Both the position numbers and the translations under genes were made by a program. The notes beneath the pieces were generated by a model. It saw nothing but the letters and a program-made list of their open reading frames with translations. It ran no database searches and was not told where the DNA came from. From Mycolicibacterium sp. J2 (GTDB taxonomy: Bacteria > Actinomycetota > Actinomycetes > Mycobacteriales > Mycobacteriaceae), in NCBI RefSeq assembly GCF_026240945.1, contig NZ_JAPFPY010000027.1, positions 23,517 through 87,516 of the forward strand: 64,000 nt of DNA, read 5' to 3'. Of the stretch, positions 1 through 9,728 are shown piece after piece. How positions within the stretch are numbered: position 1 is the first letter of the stretch; each line of letters starts with the position of its first letter.

Positions 1-928
1 CCTGCATTCGCGCCACCAGCGCGGCGTGGACCGAATCGGAATCGGCGCGGGGCAGGTGCAACAGCCGCAGCATCCGGCTCTGGCGCTCCACCAGGGTGCC
101 GACCGCCGATAGATGGTTGTCGCCGATGATGAGATCCCCCTCCCAGTGGCCGGCTTGGGACCGGTCGACGGGCGGGAACGGCCGGTCGTGAATGGTCAGC
201 ATCGGCTGCTGAAACCGCGGCCGCCGACGCTGCTGACAGCGGTGGGCTCGGCGGTGATCCCGACCGGTGCGCAGCGGTGACCGTCGATGCGGCGCCAGCC
301 GCGACGGCCGCATGAAACACGAATTCGGCTGATAGACAGCCTGATAGATGCTCTCATGACACAACCGCATCGACGGATCATGGGGAAAGCGCAGACGCAG
401 GTGCCGGCTGATCTGCTGCGGGCTCCAGCGCATACCGAGCAACTCGGTGACCACGGCGCTGAGGTCGTCGTTGGTGTCGAGCCGACGCCGGTGGTGACGT
501 GCTCGACGCGCAGTGGCGCGCCGATGGGCCTCGAAGGGCTGATATTCGGATTCGGTCCCCGCGTTGCGGCGCAGCTCCCGCGAGATCGTCGACGGTGCTC
601 GACCGAGCTCGTCGGCGATCGCGCGCATGCTCAGCCCGGAACGACGAAGGTCGGCCATCTTGATGCGTTCGTCCTCGGATAAGTATCGCGGGCTGATCTG
701 GCGGACCGCCAACGGATCCAGCGGCGGCACGAAACCGACCACGACGCCGTTGCGGTAGGTCTTGTAGCCGCTCGCCCAATTCGTTGCTGCCGACCGAGAC
801 ACCCCGACCTCGCGGGCCGCGGCACGCACGCTCCACCCCCGAGCCCGCAACTCCATGAACCGCTGACGCTTGGCCGATTGCGGACGACGTCCCGGCCCCT
901 TCTTGACCCGACGCGATGATGTCAACAC
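1..928 (-). CDS. IS30-family transposase, C-terminus cut by the window edge
   Basis: Reading leftward from 928 the frame stays open to base 1, giving about 309 residues with no stop. The start is GTG at 928 or TTG at 925, just after a GGAGG. A basic N-terminus is followed by a first helix-turn-helix (about residues 25-55) and a second one with LSMRAIADELGRAPSTISRE (about 99-118), the arrangement of IS30 transposases. The start of the DDE catalytic domain is visible as HWEGDLIIG followed by TLVERQSR, where the Asp of GDLI is the first catalytic acid. The second Asp and the Glu lie outside the window. Whether the element is intact cannot be judged. It lies directly against a truncated IS481-type gene on the other strand, which suggests one element inserted into another. 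Confidence 0.88.
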   Translation of the reverse strand, partial: MLTSSRRVKKGPGRRPQSAKRQRFMELRARGWSVRAAAREVGVSRSAATNWASGYKTYRNGVVVGFVPPLDPLAVRQISPRYLSEDERIKMADLRRSGLSMRAIADELGRAPSTISRELRRNAGTESEYQPFEAHRRATARRARHHRRRLDTNDDLSAVVTELLGMRWSPQQISRHLRLRFPHDPSMRLCHESIYQAVYQPNSCFMRPSRLAPHRRSPLRTGRDHRRAHRCQQRRRPRFQQPMLTIHDRPFPPVDRSQAGHWEGDLIIGDNHLSAVGTLVERQSRMLRLLHLPRADSDSVHAALVARMQ

Positions 929-959
929 AACCTCCAGAATCTAGGGAAGTGTTGCGACA

Positions 960-1202
960 ACGCCTGGAAACCACCCCGTCGATAAGAAGACCGGGCGGCT
1001 GTTCGTCGCGCCCTACGACATCAACGTAGGCCTGCGCTGGGCCGGTCACCAATGTCACGCCATCCGCGATGGCGAGCACATCGTCATCTTCAGCGGCAAC
1101 CGACTCGTGCGCGCACTCACCGCCGACCCCACCCGCAGGTACCAGCCTGGCGATAAAAACACCCGAAGCTATCGCCTCAGAGAACCCCAACCGGCACCAT
1201 GA
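960..1202 (+). pseudogene. C-terminal remnant of an IS481-type transposase/integrase
   Basis: An open frame ends at TGA 1200-1202 and reads backward through LFVAPYDINVGLRWAGHQ to about base 960, where the IS30 element's upstream region begins. No start codon or catalytic DDE core is present, so only about 80 C-terminal residues remain. The C-terminal pattern (VDKKTGRLFVAPYDINVGL, then a basic tail) resembles the end of actinobacterial IS481-like integrase-core transposases; this is family recognition from memory. Two 23-bp repeats typical of an IS end follow at once. The rest of the gene was probably displaced by the IS30 insertion and would lie beyond base 1 if the element was simply interrupted. 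Confidence 0.65.
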
Positions 1203-1249
1203 GTGTCAGCGATGTCCCGAGACATAAGTGTCAACGATGTCCCGAGACA
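1202..1249. repeat. Two 23-bp direct repeats at the end of the IS481-type element
   Basis: Copies at 1202-1224 and 1227-1249 share the core CGATGTCCCGAGACA preceded by AGTGTCA, with one mismatch (G/A) and a period of 25 bp. They begin at the transposase stop codon. Repeats of this kind at the very end of an IS481-type element are expected to be transposase-binding or terminal sequence. The partner end is not in the window. A short palindrome, CCGTAAT-G-ATTACGG at 1255-1269, follows and may be unrelated. Confidence 0.6.
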
Positions 1250-1291
1250 CGACACCGTAATGATTACGGGTGCGGCTCCACAAATCCCTGA

Positions 1292-1951
1292 TCAGCGCAA
1301 GACCAGCGCGGGGTCGCCGATGCGCCGGTACACCGAGCCGAATCGGGCGTCGATCCGCAGCCATGCCGGGTGCACACGCACCCGCACGATCTCCTCGGCA
1401 CTGACCTCACTGCCGGTCTGCGGCAGGAAACCCAGTGCGGTCAAAGCGAATACACAGCGCATGGGGATGCCGACCGCGGTGTCGCCCGCACTCACGGCCA
1501 GCACCTCCTGGTCCAGCAGGGACGCCGGCGGACCGTGGGCGCTGCCGTGCTGTTTGGCCAGCGCGGCGCCGCGGTCGGCCAGGTCCAGCACGGCGCGGGC
1601 CGGTACGTCGTCCAGGTGCGCGAAGCCGGTGTCCGGTGGCAGCGCCCCGCGCCAGGCCGAATCCATCGCGAAGCCCGGTTCGACGAAGCCGGACGCGACC
1701 ATCGCGGGTAACGCGGTCACCAGGTGATCGGCGCCCACGCACAGGTCGGCTGGGCTCACCCGGCCGGCTACCACGCGGCTGGCCAGGACGTCGAAACCCG
1801 TTGTCACCCAGGCAACGAGGTGGGCGTCGTCGCGTTGCCGAAGCCGAATCACGGCGGCCTCGTCGAGGCGCAGGGTGCGTTCGGCGAAGGTGCCCAGGTC
1901 GTCGCGGTGCGCCGGCCCGTCCAGCCAGATGCCGCGCTCTGCGGCGGTCAC
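1292..1951 (-). CDS. Conserved mycobacterial protein, Rv2474c-like
   Basis: 219 residues, no signal peptide and no membrane segment. I recognise it by position and size as the Rv2474c counterpart, the gene that follows the Rv2475c thioesterase and gdh in M. tuberculosis; its function is unknown. It is rich in Asp, Arg and Val, with blocks such as LDEAAVIRLRQRDDAHLVAW and a C-terminal EEIVRVRVHPAWLRIDARFG. The GTG start at 1949-1951 overlaps the thioesterase stop as GTGA, so the two are translationally coupled in a gdh-thioesterase-Rv2474c operon. The IS remnants lie 40 bp beyond its stop, so a synteny break begins immediately downstream. Confidence 0.8.
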   Translation of the reverse strand: MTAAERGIWLDGPAHRDDLGTFAERTLRLDEAAVIRLRQRDDAHLVAWVTTGFDVLASRVVAGRVSPADLCVGADHLVTALPAMVASGFVEPGFAMDSAWRGALPPDTGFAHLDDVPARAVLDLADRGAALAKQHGSAHGPPASLLDQEVLAVSAGDTAVGIPMRCVFALTALGFLPQTGSEVSAEEIVRVRVHPAWLRIDARFGSVYRRIGDPALVLR

Positions 1952-2385
1952 GCCGATGGCCGCAGGTAGCGCTCGAGGTACTGGCGATGATGCGGCGCCA
2001 GGCGCACCAGCTTTTGCTCTTCGATGCTGAAGGCCGCCAGCTGGGTCTCGGCAATGACGGCCGGTTTCGAGTCCGGGTCGGCGTGCACCGAGCGCACCTC
2101 GTAGCCAAGGGTGAAGTCGACCGCGCGCAACCGGTTGACCCAGATGGTGACCTGCAGCGGTGAATCCGTCAGGCGCACTTGGCCTTTGTAGGACACCTTG
2201 ACCTCGGCGATCAAAAGTCCAGTGGTCGTCACGTCACCGGCGAACGGCTCGCTGAGGAACGGGACGCGGGCCTCCTCCAGGATGGTGACCATGGTCGCGT
2301 GATTGACGTGCTGGTACATGTCGATATCCGACCAGCGCACCGGCACCGGCGTGACGAACCCGTTAGCCACTTGTTCCCGTTCCAC
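1948..2385 (-). CDS. Hotdog-fold acyl-CoA thioesterase (Rv2475c-like)
   Basis: 145 residues. The 4-hydroxybenzoyl-CoA thioesterase-type motif is clear near the N-terminus: VRWSDIDMYQHVNHATMV, in which Asp and the HVN segment form the active site. The rest fits one hotdog domain, as in YbgC/FcbC-type enzymes that hydrolyse acyl-CoA esters; the natural substrate is unknown. The GTG at 2385 lies inside the 3' end of gdh (23-bp overlap). A second GTG nearer 2367 is a possible alternative start. Its stop overlaps the next gene by 4 bp. The gene is therefore the middle member of a compact minus-strand operon headed by gdh. Confidence 0.85.
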   Translation of the reverse strand: MEREQVANGFVTPVPVRWSDIDMYQHVNHATMVTILEEARVPFLSEPFAGDVTTTGLLIAEVKVSYKGQVRLTDSPLQVTIWVNRLRAVDFTLGYEVRSVHADPDSKPAVIAETQLAAFSIEEQKLVRLAPHHRQYLERYLRPSA

Positions 2386-5300
2386 TCGTGCGAGTCATAC
2401 TCCGGATCTGGCGCGCGGCCACCGACAGGGTGGCCAGATCCCGCTCGCCCTCGGCGTAGATCTCGTCGAGGGTGCGGCGCGCGCGGGCCACCCGGGAGGT
2501 GTTGGTGACCTCCCACTCCTCGATCTTCTGCTCACCGGTCTCGTCCGGCTCGCCGACGGCCATCACGTCGAAGCACAGTGCTCGCAGCGAGCCGTAGATG
2601 TCGTCACGAATGGCCAAGCGGGCCAACGAATGCCACCGGTCGTCGCGAGGCAGCCGGGACACCGCGGTGAGCAGACCGTCGGCGCCGAGGCGATCCATCA
2701 GGGCGAAGTAGGCGTCGGCCACCTCGGCGGCATCGCGCTCCAGGATGTCGCTGATATCGATGACATCGAGCAGGCTGTATTGGTAGAGGCCGGTGGCGAC
2801 CATGTACGCGAGGTCCTCCGGCACGCCCTGGCCGATGAACTCACCGGCGTCCTTCTCCACGATCGCCTTATCGTCTCCGCGCAGCCATTCCGACATCCGT
2901 GGGGTGAGGGCGGCGACCTTATCGGCGAACCGGTTGATCTCCGCGCCGACGGCCAGCGGCTGCGGGCGGTAGTTCAGCAGCCAGCGACCGGCCCGGTCGA
3001 TGAGCCGACGCAGGTCCAGCGTCATCCGGTCGGTCACCGCCACCGGTACCCCGGCATCACCGGCGGCACGGATCGCGTGCCACACCTCGCCGACCTTGAA
3101 GATGGCGTCGGTGGCCACGTAGCTGCGCACCGCGTCGACGGGCCCGACCCCGACGTCCTCACTGATCCGGTAGGCATAGGTGATACCGCTGGTGTCGACC
3201 AGGTCGTTGACCAGCATCGTGGTCACGATCTCCCGACGCAGTTGGTGACTACGGATATCGGCACCGAACCGGTCCCGCAGCTGAGCCGGGAAGTAGGCCG
3301 GCAACCGGGCGGCGAACACCTCCTGGTCGGGCAGGTCACTGGCCAGCAGCTGATCCTTGAGCGCCAGCTTCACATGCGCCATCAAGGTGGCCAATTCCGG
3401 TGACGTCAAACCCAATCCGAGTTCGGCGCGGCGCCGGATCTCCTTCTCGTTGGGCAACGCCTCCAGCTCCCGGTTGAGGTCGTGCTCGTCGACCAGCTCC
3501 TTGATCTGCCGCGCGTGCACCGACAGCAGGCTCGGGGCGTTGGCCCGGCTGGTGCCCATCAGGTCGTTCTGATCCTTGTTGTCGGCCAGCACCAGCTCGC
3601 CGACCTCGTCGGTCATCGACATCAGCAGCTCGGTGCGCTCGTCGGCGCCAACCTTGCCCGCGGTGACCAGCGAGTCGACCAGGATCTTGATGTTCACCTC
3701 ATGATCGGAGCAGTCCACCCCGGCCGAGTTGTCCATGGCGTCGGTGTTGATATGCCCGCCGGCGAGGGCGAATTCGATGCGCCCGCGCTGCGTCACACCG
3801 AGGTTGCCGCCCTCACCGACCACCTTGACCCGCAACTGGTTTCCGTTGACCCGCACCGCGTCGTTGGCGCGGTCACCGACCTCGGCATCGGACTCGGTCT
3901 CGGCCTTGATGTACGTGCCGATGCCGCCGTTCCAGAACAGGTCGACCGGCGCCAGCAGCACTGCCTTCATCAGGGCGGGCGGGGTCATCTCGACGACATC
4001 GTCGGCCAACCCCAGCGCGGTACGCACCTGCGGGCTGATCGGGATGGATTTCTGCTCGCGGCTGTAGACGCCGCCGCCTTCGCTGATCAACGACCGGTCG
4101 TAGTCGTCCCAGCTCGACCTCGGCAGCGCGAACATCCGCTCCCGCTCGGCCCACGAGACGGCCGGGTCGGGGTTGGGGTCCAGGAAGATGTGCCGATGGT
4201 CGAAGGCAGCGACCAGCCGAATGTGCTTGGACAGCAACATCCCGTTGCCGAACACGTCGCCGCTCATATCGCCGACGCCGACCACGGTGAAGTCCTGGGT
4301 CTGGGTGTCGACACCCATTTCGCGGAAGTGCCGCTTGACCGATTCCCAGGCACCCTTGGCGGTGATGCCCATCGCCTTGTGGTCATAACCCACCGAACCG
4401 CCGGACGCGAACGCGTCGCCCAGCCAGAACCCGTAGGACTTGGCGACGTCGTTGGCGATATCTGAGAACGTCGCGGTGCCCTTGTCGGCGGCGACCACGA
4501 GGTAGGCATCGTCGCCGTCGCGGCGCACCACACCCGCCGGGGTGACGACGGCGCCGGTCGACTTCTCGACGTTGTCGGTGAGGTCGAGCAGGCCGGAGAT
4601 GAACAGCCGGTAGCACGCCACGCCCTCGGCGCGCTGGGCATCCCGGTCGACCGCGGGGTCACCGCTGGGCACCGGCGGCTGTTTGACGACGAAGCCACCC
4701 TTGGCGCCGACCGGGACGATGACGGCGTTCTTCACCGCCTGCGCCTTGACCAGGCCCAGGATCTCGGTCCGGAAGTCCTCCCGGCGGTCCGACCACCGCA
4801 GGCCGCCGCGGGCCACGAAGCCGAACCGCAGGTGCACGCCCTCGACCCGCGGTGAGTAGACGAAGATCTCGAACCGCGGCCGCGGCAACGGAAGTTCGGT
4901 TATGAGACCGGGGTTGAGCTTGAAGGACACCACATCCTGGGCGCGCGCGGAGTTCGGGTCGGTGACGAAGTAGTTGGTCCGCAGGGTGGCCTGTACCAGG
5001 CTGGCGAAAGCCCGCAGCACCCGATCGGTGTCCAGGCTGGTCAGCGCGTCGATATCGGAGGCGACGGCGGCCGCTGCGGCCTGGGCGTCGCGCGGCGGTC
5101 GCGCGCCCGCGGGATCGGCTCCGGCCGGATCGAACAGCGCCTCGAACAGTTCCACCAACGAGCGGGCGGTGCCGGCGTTGTCGTTGAGCACCGTCTCGAT
5201 ATGAGACTGGCTGTACGGGAATCCGGCCTGGCGCAGGTACTTTGCATAGCCGCGCAGAATGGTGACCTGCTGCCAGGTCAGGCCGGCACGCAGCACCAGC

Positions 5301-7237
5301 TCGTTGAACCGGTCGATCTCGGCCCGGCCCTGCCAGATGGCGGTGACGGCGTCGGCGAACAGCGTCGCCGTGGTGTCGGGATCCTCGTCGATCGGGACGG
5401 ATCGGTGCGGGGACACCTTGAACTGGTAGATCCACACCGGTAGACCGTCGGCGCGAGTCACGGTGAAGGGCCGTTCTTCGAGCACCACCACACCCATGCA
5501 CTGCAGCATGGGCAGCAGTTCCGACAGCGAGGCCGACCGGCCGCCCAGGTACCAGGTGAGCTTGGCGACCCGGTCCTCACCGGTTCCCTCGGTGAACACC
5601 AACTTGACCGAATCGTCCTGCAGCTCTTCGATGATCGCGATGTCGTCGATGGCCTCGGCGGGGGTGAACGCCTGCTTGTACACCTCCGGGAATGCCGCGG
5701 CGTAATGCTCGGCCAAGCCCTGGCCGATCGCGCCGGATTTCACCGATCCGATCAGCCGGTCCGCCCAGGTGCGCGACGCCTCGGTGAGCAGTTGCTGGAT
5801 CCGGTTCTCGTTTTCCGTTGAGGTGTCGATATCGGAGCGCCGCACACCCTCGGGCATCTTGACGGTGAAATGCACTACCGCCCAGGGTGATTCGCTGACG
5901 CGAGCGGCGTACTCGATGCTGACACCGCCGAGTTCGCGGACCAGGATGTCCTGGATGGCCAACCGGACCGCGGTGGTGTAGCGGTCACGCGGGAGATACA
6001 CCAGCGCGGACACGAAGTGCCCGAGTTGGTCGGCCCGCAGGAACAGCAGGGCACGCCGCAACGAACCGAGGTCGACCACCGCCCGTGCGGTGTCCAACAG
6101 TTCCCCACTGGTCAGCGCGAACAGCTCCGAGCGCGGGATGGTCTGGATGATGTCCAGCATCAGCTGCGCGGGATGGCTGGGATCGGCCTGGGTGCGCGCC
6201 AGCACCTCGTCGACGCGGCGGGCGATCAGCGGAATCTCCAACACATTGGCGTTCATGGCGGCCACCGTGAACAGCCCGACGAACCGGTGCTCGACGGCCT
6301 GGCCGGACACCACCCCGCCCGGGGTCTCGCGGATGACCACCATGTACGGATAGGCGCCGTAGCGCAGGAAGCTGGGCATGGTGGCCTGCGCCAACACCAC
6401 CAGGTCCCCTGGTGCGGTCAGCTCGGGGAACACATCGGTGCGCGAGCGCAGCACGCCGAGCCGGCTGGCGGGGTCGACGGTGGCGGCGCCGCCCTGCACG
6501 GCGCAGCGCTGATAGCCCAGCAGCACGAAGTGCCCGTCGGCCAGCCACCGCAGCAGCGACGCCACGTCGCGGCGGTCGGGTCCGGCGAAATGGCCGGCAT
6601 GGTCGGCGTCCAGCGCGTTGGCCAGGCCGACAAGGGTGGCGTTGAGCGCCGAGGAGTCGGCGGCGACCTGCCGGGCGTCGGCGAGAACGCTCGGCAGCAG
6701 CCGGGCCGCCTCGTCGACGGCGGCGGGGTTCGCGTTCGGAGCGAGCCGGACGTGGATCCAGGTCTCGTCGATGCCGTCGGCCGGCGCACCGGGCCCGGTG
6801 GACGGGGCGACGTCGAGCAGCTCTCCATCGGGTCCGCGGTGCACCCGAAGAACCGGATTCATGATCGACACGTAGTTGACGCCGAGCCGGTGCAGCAGCA
6901 CCGTGACCGAATCCATCATCATCGGGCTGGGATCGGTGACCACCTGCAGCGCCGGCGCGAACTCGGGTGACGTCGTTCCCGCCGCTTCGGACGGGTACAC
7001 CGCAACCAGAGTCTCCCCAGGCGCCCGCCGTTGGCCCAGTGCGACGTGGGCGGCCAGCAACTCCGGTGACATCACCTTGCCGGTGATGGCCCGGTCCACC
7101 GGAACGGTGACGGCGACGTCACTGGACGGCGCGTCGCCGTGCGGGCCGTGATGGGTGGCCAGGTACGCCGTCGCCAGACGCCCCACGACGTCCTCGCTGA
7201 GACGCACCTGCTGTGGGGCTGCCGGTTTCACCGTCAT
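2363..7237 (-). CDS. gdh: Large NAD-dependent glutamate dehydrogenase
   Basis: 1624 residues, the size of the L_180 class (about 180 kDa) of NAD-specific glutamate dehydrogenases. It converts glutamate to 2-oxoglutarate and ammonia in the cytoplasm. The catalytic dehydrogenase core lies at about residues 790-1230, with GGLRWSDRREDFRTE, VKNAVIVPVGAKGGFV and the DMSGDVFGNGML segment of the NAD domain. The long N-terminal part is the regulatory region of the family. In mycobacteria this enzyme is inhibited by unphosphorylated GarA, which links it to PknB/PknG signalling (established for Mycobacterium). The ATG at 7237 follows a hairpin at 7262-7287. It ends inside the thioesterase start region, forming an operon with the two genes after it. 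Confidence 0.97.
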   Translation of the reverse strand: MTVKPAAPQQVRLSEDVVGRLATAYLATHHGPHGDAPSSDVAVTVPVDRAITGKVMSPELLAAHVALGQRRAPGETLVAVYPSEAAGTTSPEFAPALQVVTDPSPMMMDSVTVLLHRLGVNYVSIMNPVLRVHRGPDGELLDVAPSTGPGAPADGIDETWIHVRLAPNANPAAVDEAARLLPSVLADARQVAADSSALNATLVGLANALDADHAGHFAGPDRRDVASLLRWLADGHFVLLGYQRCAVQGGAATVDPASRLGVLRSRTDVFPELTAPGDLVVLAQATMPSFLRYGAYPYMVVIRETPGGVVSGQAVEHRFVGLFTVAAMNANVLEIPLIARRVDEVLARTQADPSHPAQLMLDIIQTIPRSELFALTSGELLDTARAVVDLGSLRRALLFLRADQLGHFVSALVYLPRDRYTTAVRLAIQDILVRELGGVSIEYAARVSESPWAVVHFTVKMPEGVRRSDIDTSTENENRIQQLLTEASRTWADRLIGSVKSGAIGQGLAEHYAAAFPEVYKQAFTPAEAIDDIAIIEELQDDSVKLVFTEGTGEDRVAKLTWYLGGRSASLSELLPMLQCMGVVVLEERPFTVTRADGLPVWIYQFKVSPHRSVPIDEDPDTTATLFADAVTAIWQGRAEIDRFNELVLRAGLTWQQVTILRGYAKYLRQAGFPYSQSHIETVLNDNAGTARSLVELFEALFDPAGADPAGARPPRDAQAAAAAVASDIDALTSLDTDRVLRAFASLVQATLRTNYFVTDPNSARAQDVVSFKLNPGLITELPLPRPRFEIFVYSPRVEGVHLRFGFVARGGLRWSDRREDFRTEILGLVKAQAVKNAVIVPVGAKGGFVVKQPPVPSGDPAVDRDAQRAEGVACYRLFISGLLDLTDNVEKSTGAVVTPAGVVRRDGDDAYLVVAADKGTATFSDIANDVAKSYGFWLGDAFASGGSVGYDHKAMGITAKGAWESVKRHFREMGVDTQTQDFTVVGVGDMSGDVFGNGMLLSKHIRLVAAFDHRHIFLDPNPDPAVSWAERERMFALPRSSWDDYDRSLISEGGGVYSREQKSIPISPQVRTALGLADDVVEMTPPALMKAVLLAPVDLFWNGGIGTYIKAETESDAEVGDRANDAVRVNGNQLRVKVVGEGGNLGVTQRGRIEFALAGGHINTDAMDNSAGVDCSDHEVNIKILVDSLVTAGKVGADERTELLMSMTDEVGELVLADNKDQNDLMGTSRANAPSLLSVHARQIKELVDEHDLNRELEALPNEKEIRRRAELGLGLTSPELATLMAHVKLALKDQLLASDLPDQEVFAARLPAYFPAQLRDRFGADIRSHQLRREIVTTMLVNDLVDTSGITYAYRISEDVGVGPVDAVRSYVATDAIFKVGEVWHAIRAAGDAGVPVAVTDRMTLDLRRLIDRAGRWLLNYRPQPLAVGAEINRFADKVAALTPRMSEWLRGDDKAIVEKDAGEFIGQGVPEDLAYMVATGLYQYSLLDVIDISDILERDAAEVADAYFALMDRLGADGLLTAVSRLPRDDRWHSLARLAIRDDIYGSLRALCFDVMAVGEPDETGEQKIEEWEVTNTSRVARARRTLDEIYAEGERDLATLSVAARQIRSMTRTSGTGTSG

Positions 7238-7261
7238 GCCGAAGGCTCCTCACTCACGCCG

Positions 7262-7287
7262 GCGTGCCGCCCTCGTTGGCGGCACGC
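7262..7287 (-). terminator. Hairpin between ettA and gdh
   Basis: A perfect 10-bp inverted repeat, GCGTGCCGCC / GGCGGCACGC, with a 6-nt loop, lies 50 bp after the ettA stop and 25 bp before the gdh start. There is no U-tract, as is common for mycobacterial terminators. A weaker second stem (GAGCGAC / GTCGCTC, 7290-7319) sits beside it. It could end ettA transcription or act in the gdh leader. Confidence 0.5.
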
Positions 7288-7337
7288 ACGAGCGACACTA
7301 GTCCTCCCGAGCGTCGCTCCGGCCCCTGCCCGCGGGA

Positions 7338-9011
<1,674 letters not shown>

Positions 9012-9089
9012 TGCCGTCGTCTTGCCTTTCGTCCGGCTGCGATCTCGATGAAACTCGCAAACCATCCTAGGCAAGGGCGGAAATCGTGG

Positions 9090-9557
9090 TTACGCCGAGA
9101 TCGGCAGCTCCCCCGGCTGCTCTGCGCGGTCGTCAGCGGCTTCGGCGCTCGCGTCACCGTCCGCACCGGTCTGCTCGGATCGCTCGGCCGGCTCGGCGCC
9201 GCGCCGCGTCGGGTCGATCTTCACCCGGCACCGGGTCAGGTCGGGGCCGACCGCGGTGGCCCGTACCTCGATGGTGGACCGTCGGTTGCCCTCCTTGTCC
9301 TCGTACTCGTTGGTGTAGATCTGTCCGACGACGACCACCGGGTCGCCCTTGAACAGCACACCGGCCACACCGTCGGCGACGCGGCCCCAGCAATTGACGG
9401 TCAGATAGAGCGAGTTGCCGGGTTCCCAGCCGCCCTCGGCGGTTCGCCGGCGGGAGTTGCTGGCCACCCGGAACCGAATGAACTCCTGGTCGCCGACGCG
9501 ACGCGGCACCACGTCGGTGATGACGGTGCCGACCACGGAAAACGGTGTCTCGAACAT
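9090..9557 (-). CDS. Second single-stranded DNA-binding protein (SsbB, Rv2478c-like)
   Basis: 155 residues. The N-terminal 110 form an SSB OB-fold: MFETPFSVVGTVITDV, FRVASNSRR, LYLTVNCWGRVADGV and FKGDPVVVVGQIYTNEYEDK. The tail is acidic and Ala/Glu-rich but ends GELPISA instead of the canonical DDDIPF tip that recruits repair partners. This matches the paralogous mycobacterial SsbB, which is not the essential replication SSB encoded beside rpsF/rpsR. It precedes ettA on the same strand with a 78-bp gap. A role in stress or recombination is inferred from work on the paralog in other mycobacteria. Confidence 0.88.
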   Translation of the reverse strand: MFETPFSVVGTVITDVVPRRVGDQEFIRFRVASNSRRRTAEGGWEPGNSLYLTVNCWGRVADGVAGVLFKGDPVVVVGQIYTNEYEDKEGNRRSTIEVRATAVGPDLTRCRVKIDPTRRGAEPAERSEQTGADGDASAEAADDRAEQPGELPISA

Positions 9558-9728
9558 GGCATTGCCTTTCAGTCATTTCCTCGATGCCGGCAGCGGACGC
9601 TCGCGCTGCCGGCCTGTGCACCCATTGACCCGCCCGACACCGACAGGCACGGCAACACGGGCCCGTCGCAGTGCGCCGCCTGTGGATCAATCGGGCACTG
9701 TGGATAACCGGCCTCTAGGGTTTGGCCC

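Noticed and set aside
378..1190. 270-codon minus-strand frame across the IS30/IS481 junction
   Set aside because: It is a shifted frame of the IS30 transposase; the correct frame shows two HTH regions and the DDE start.
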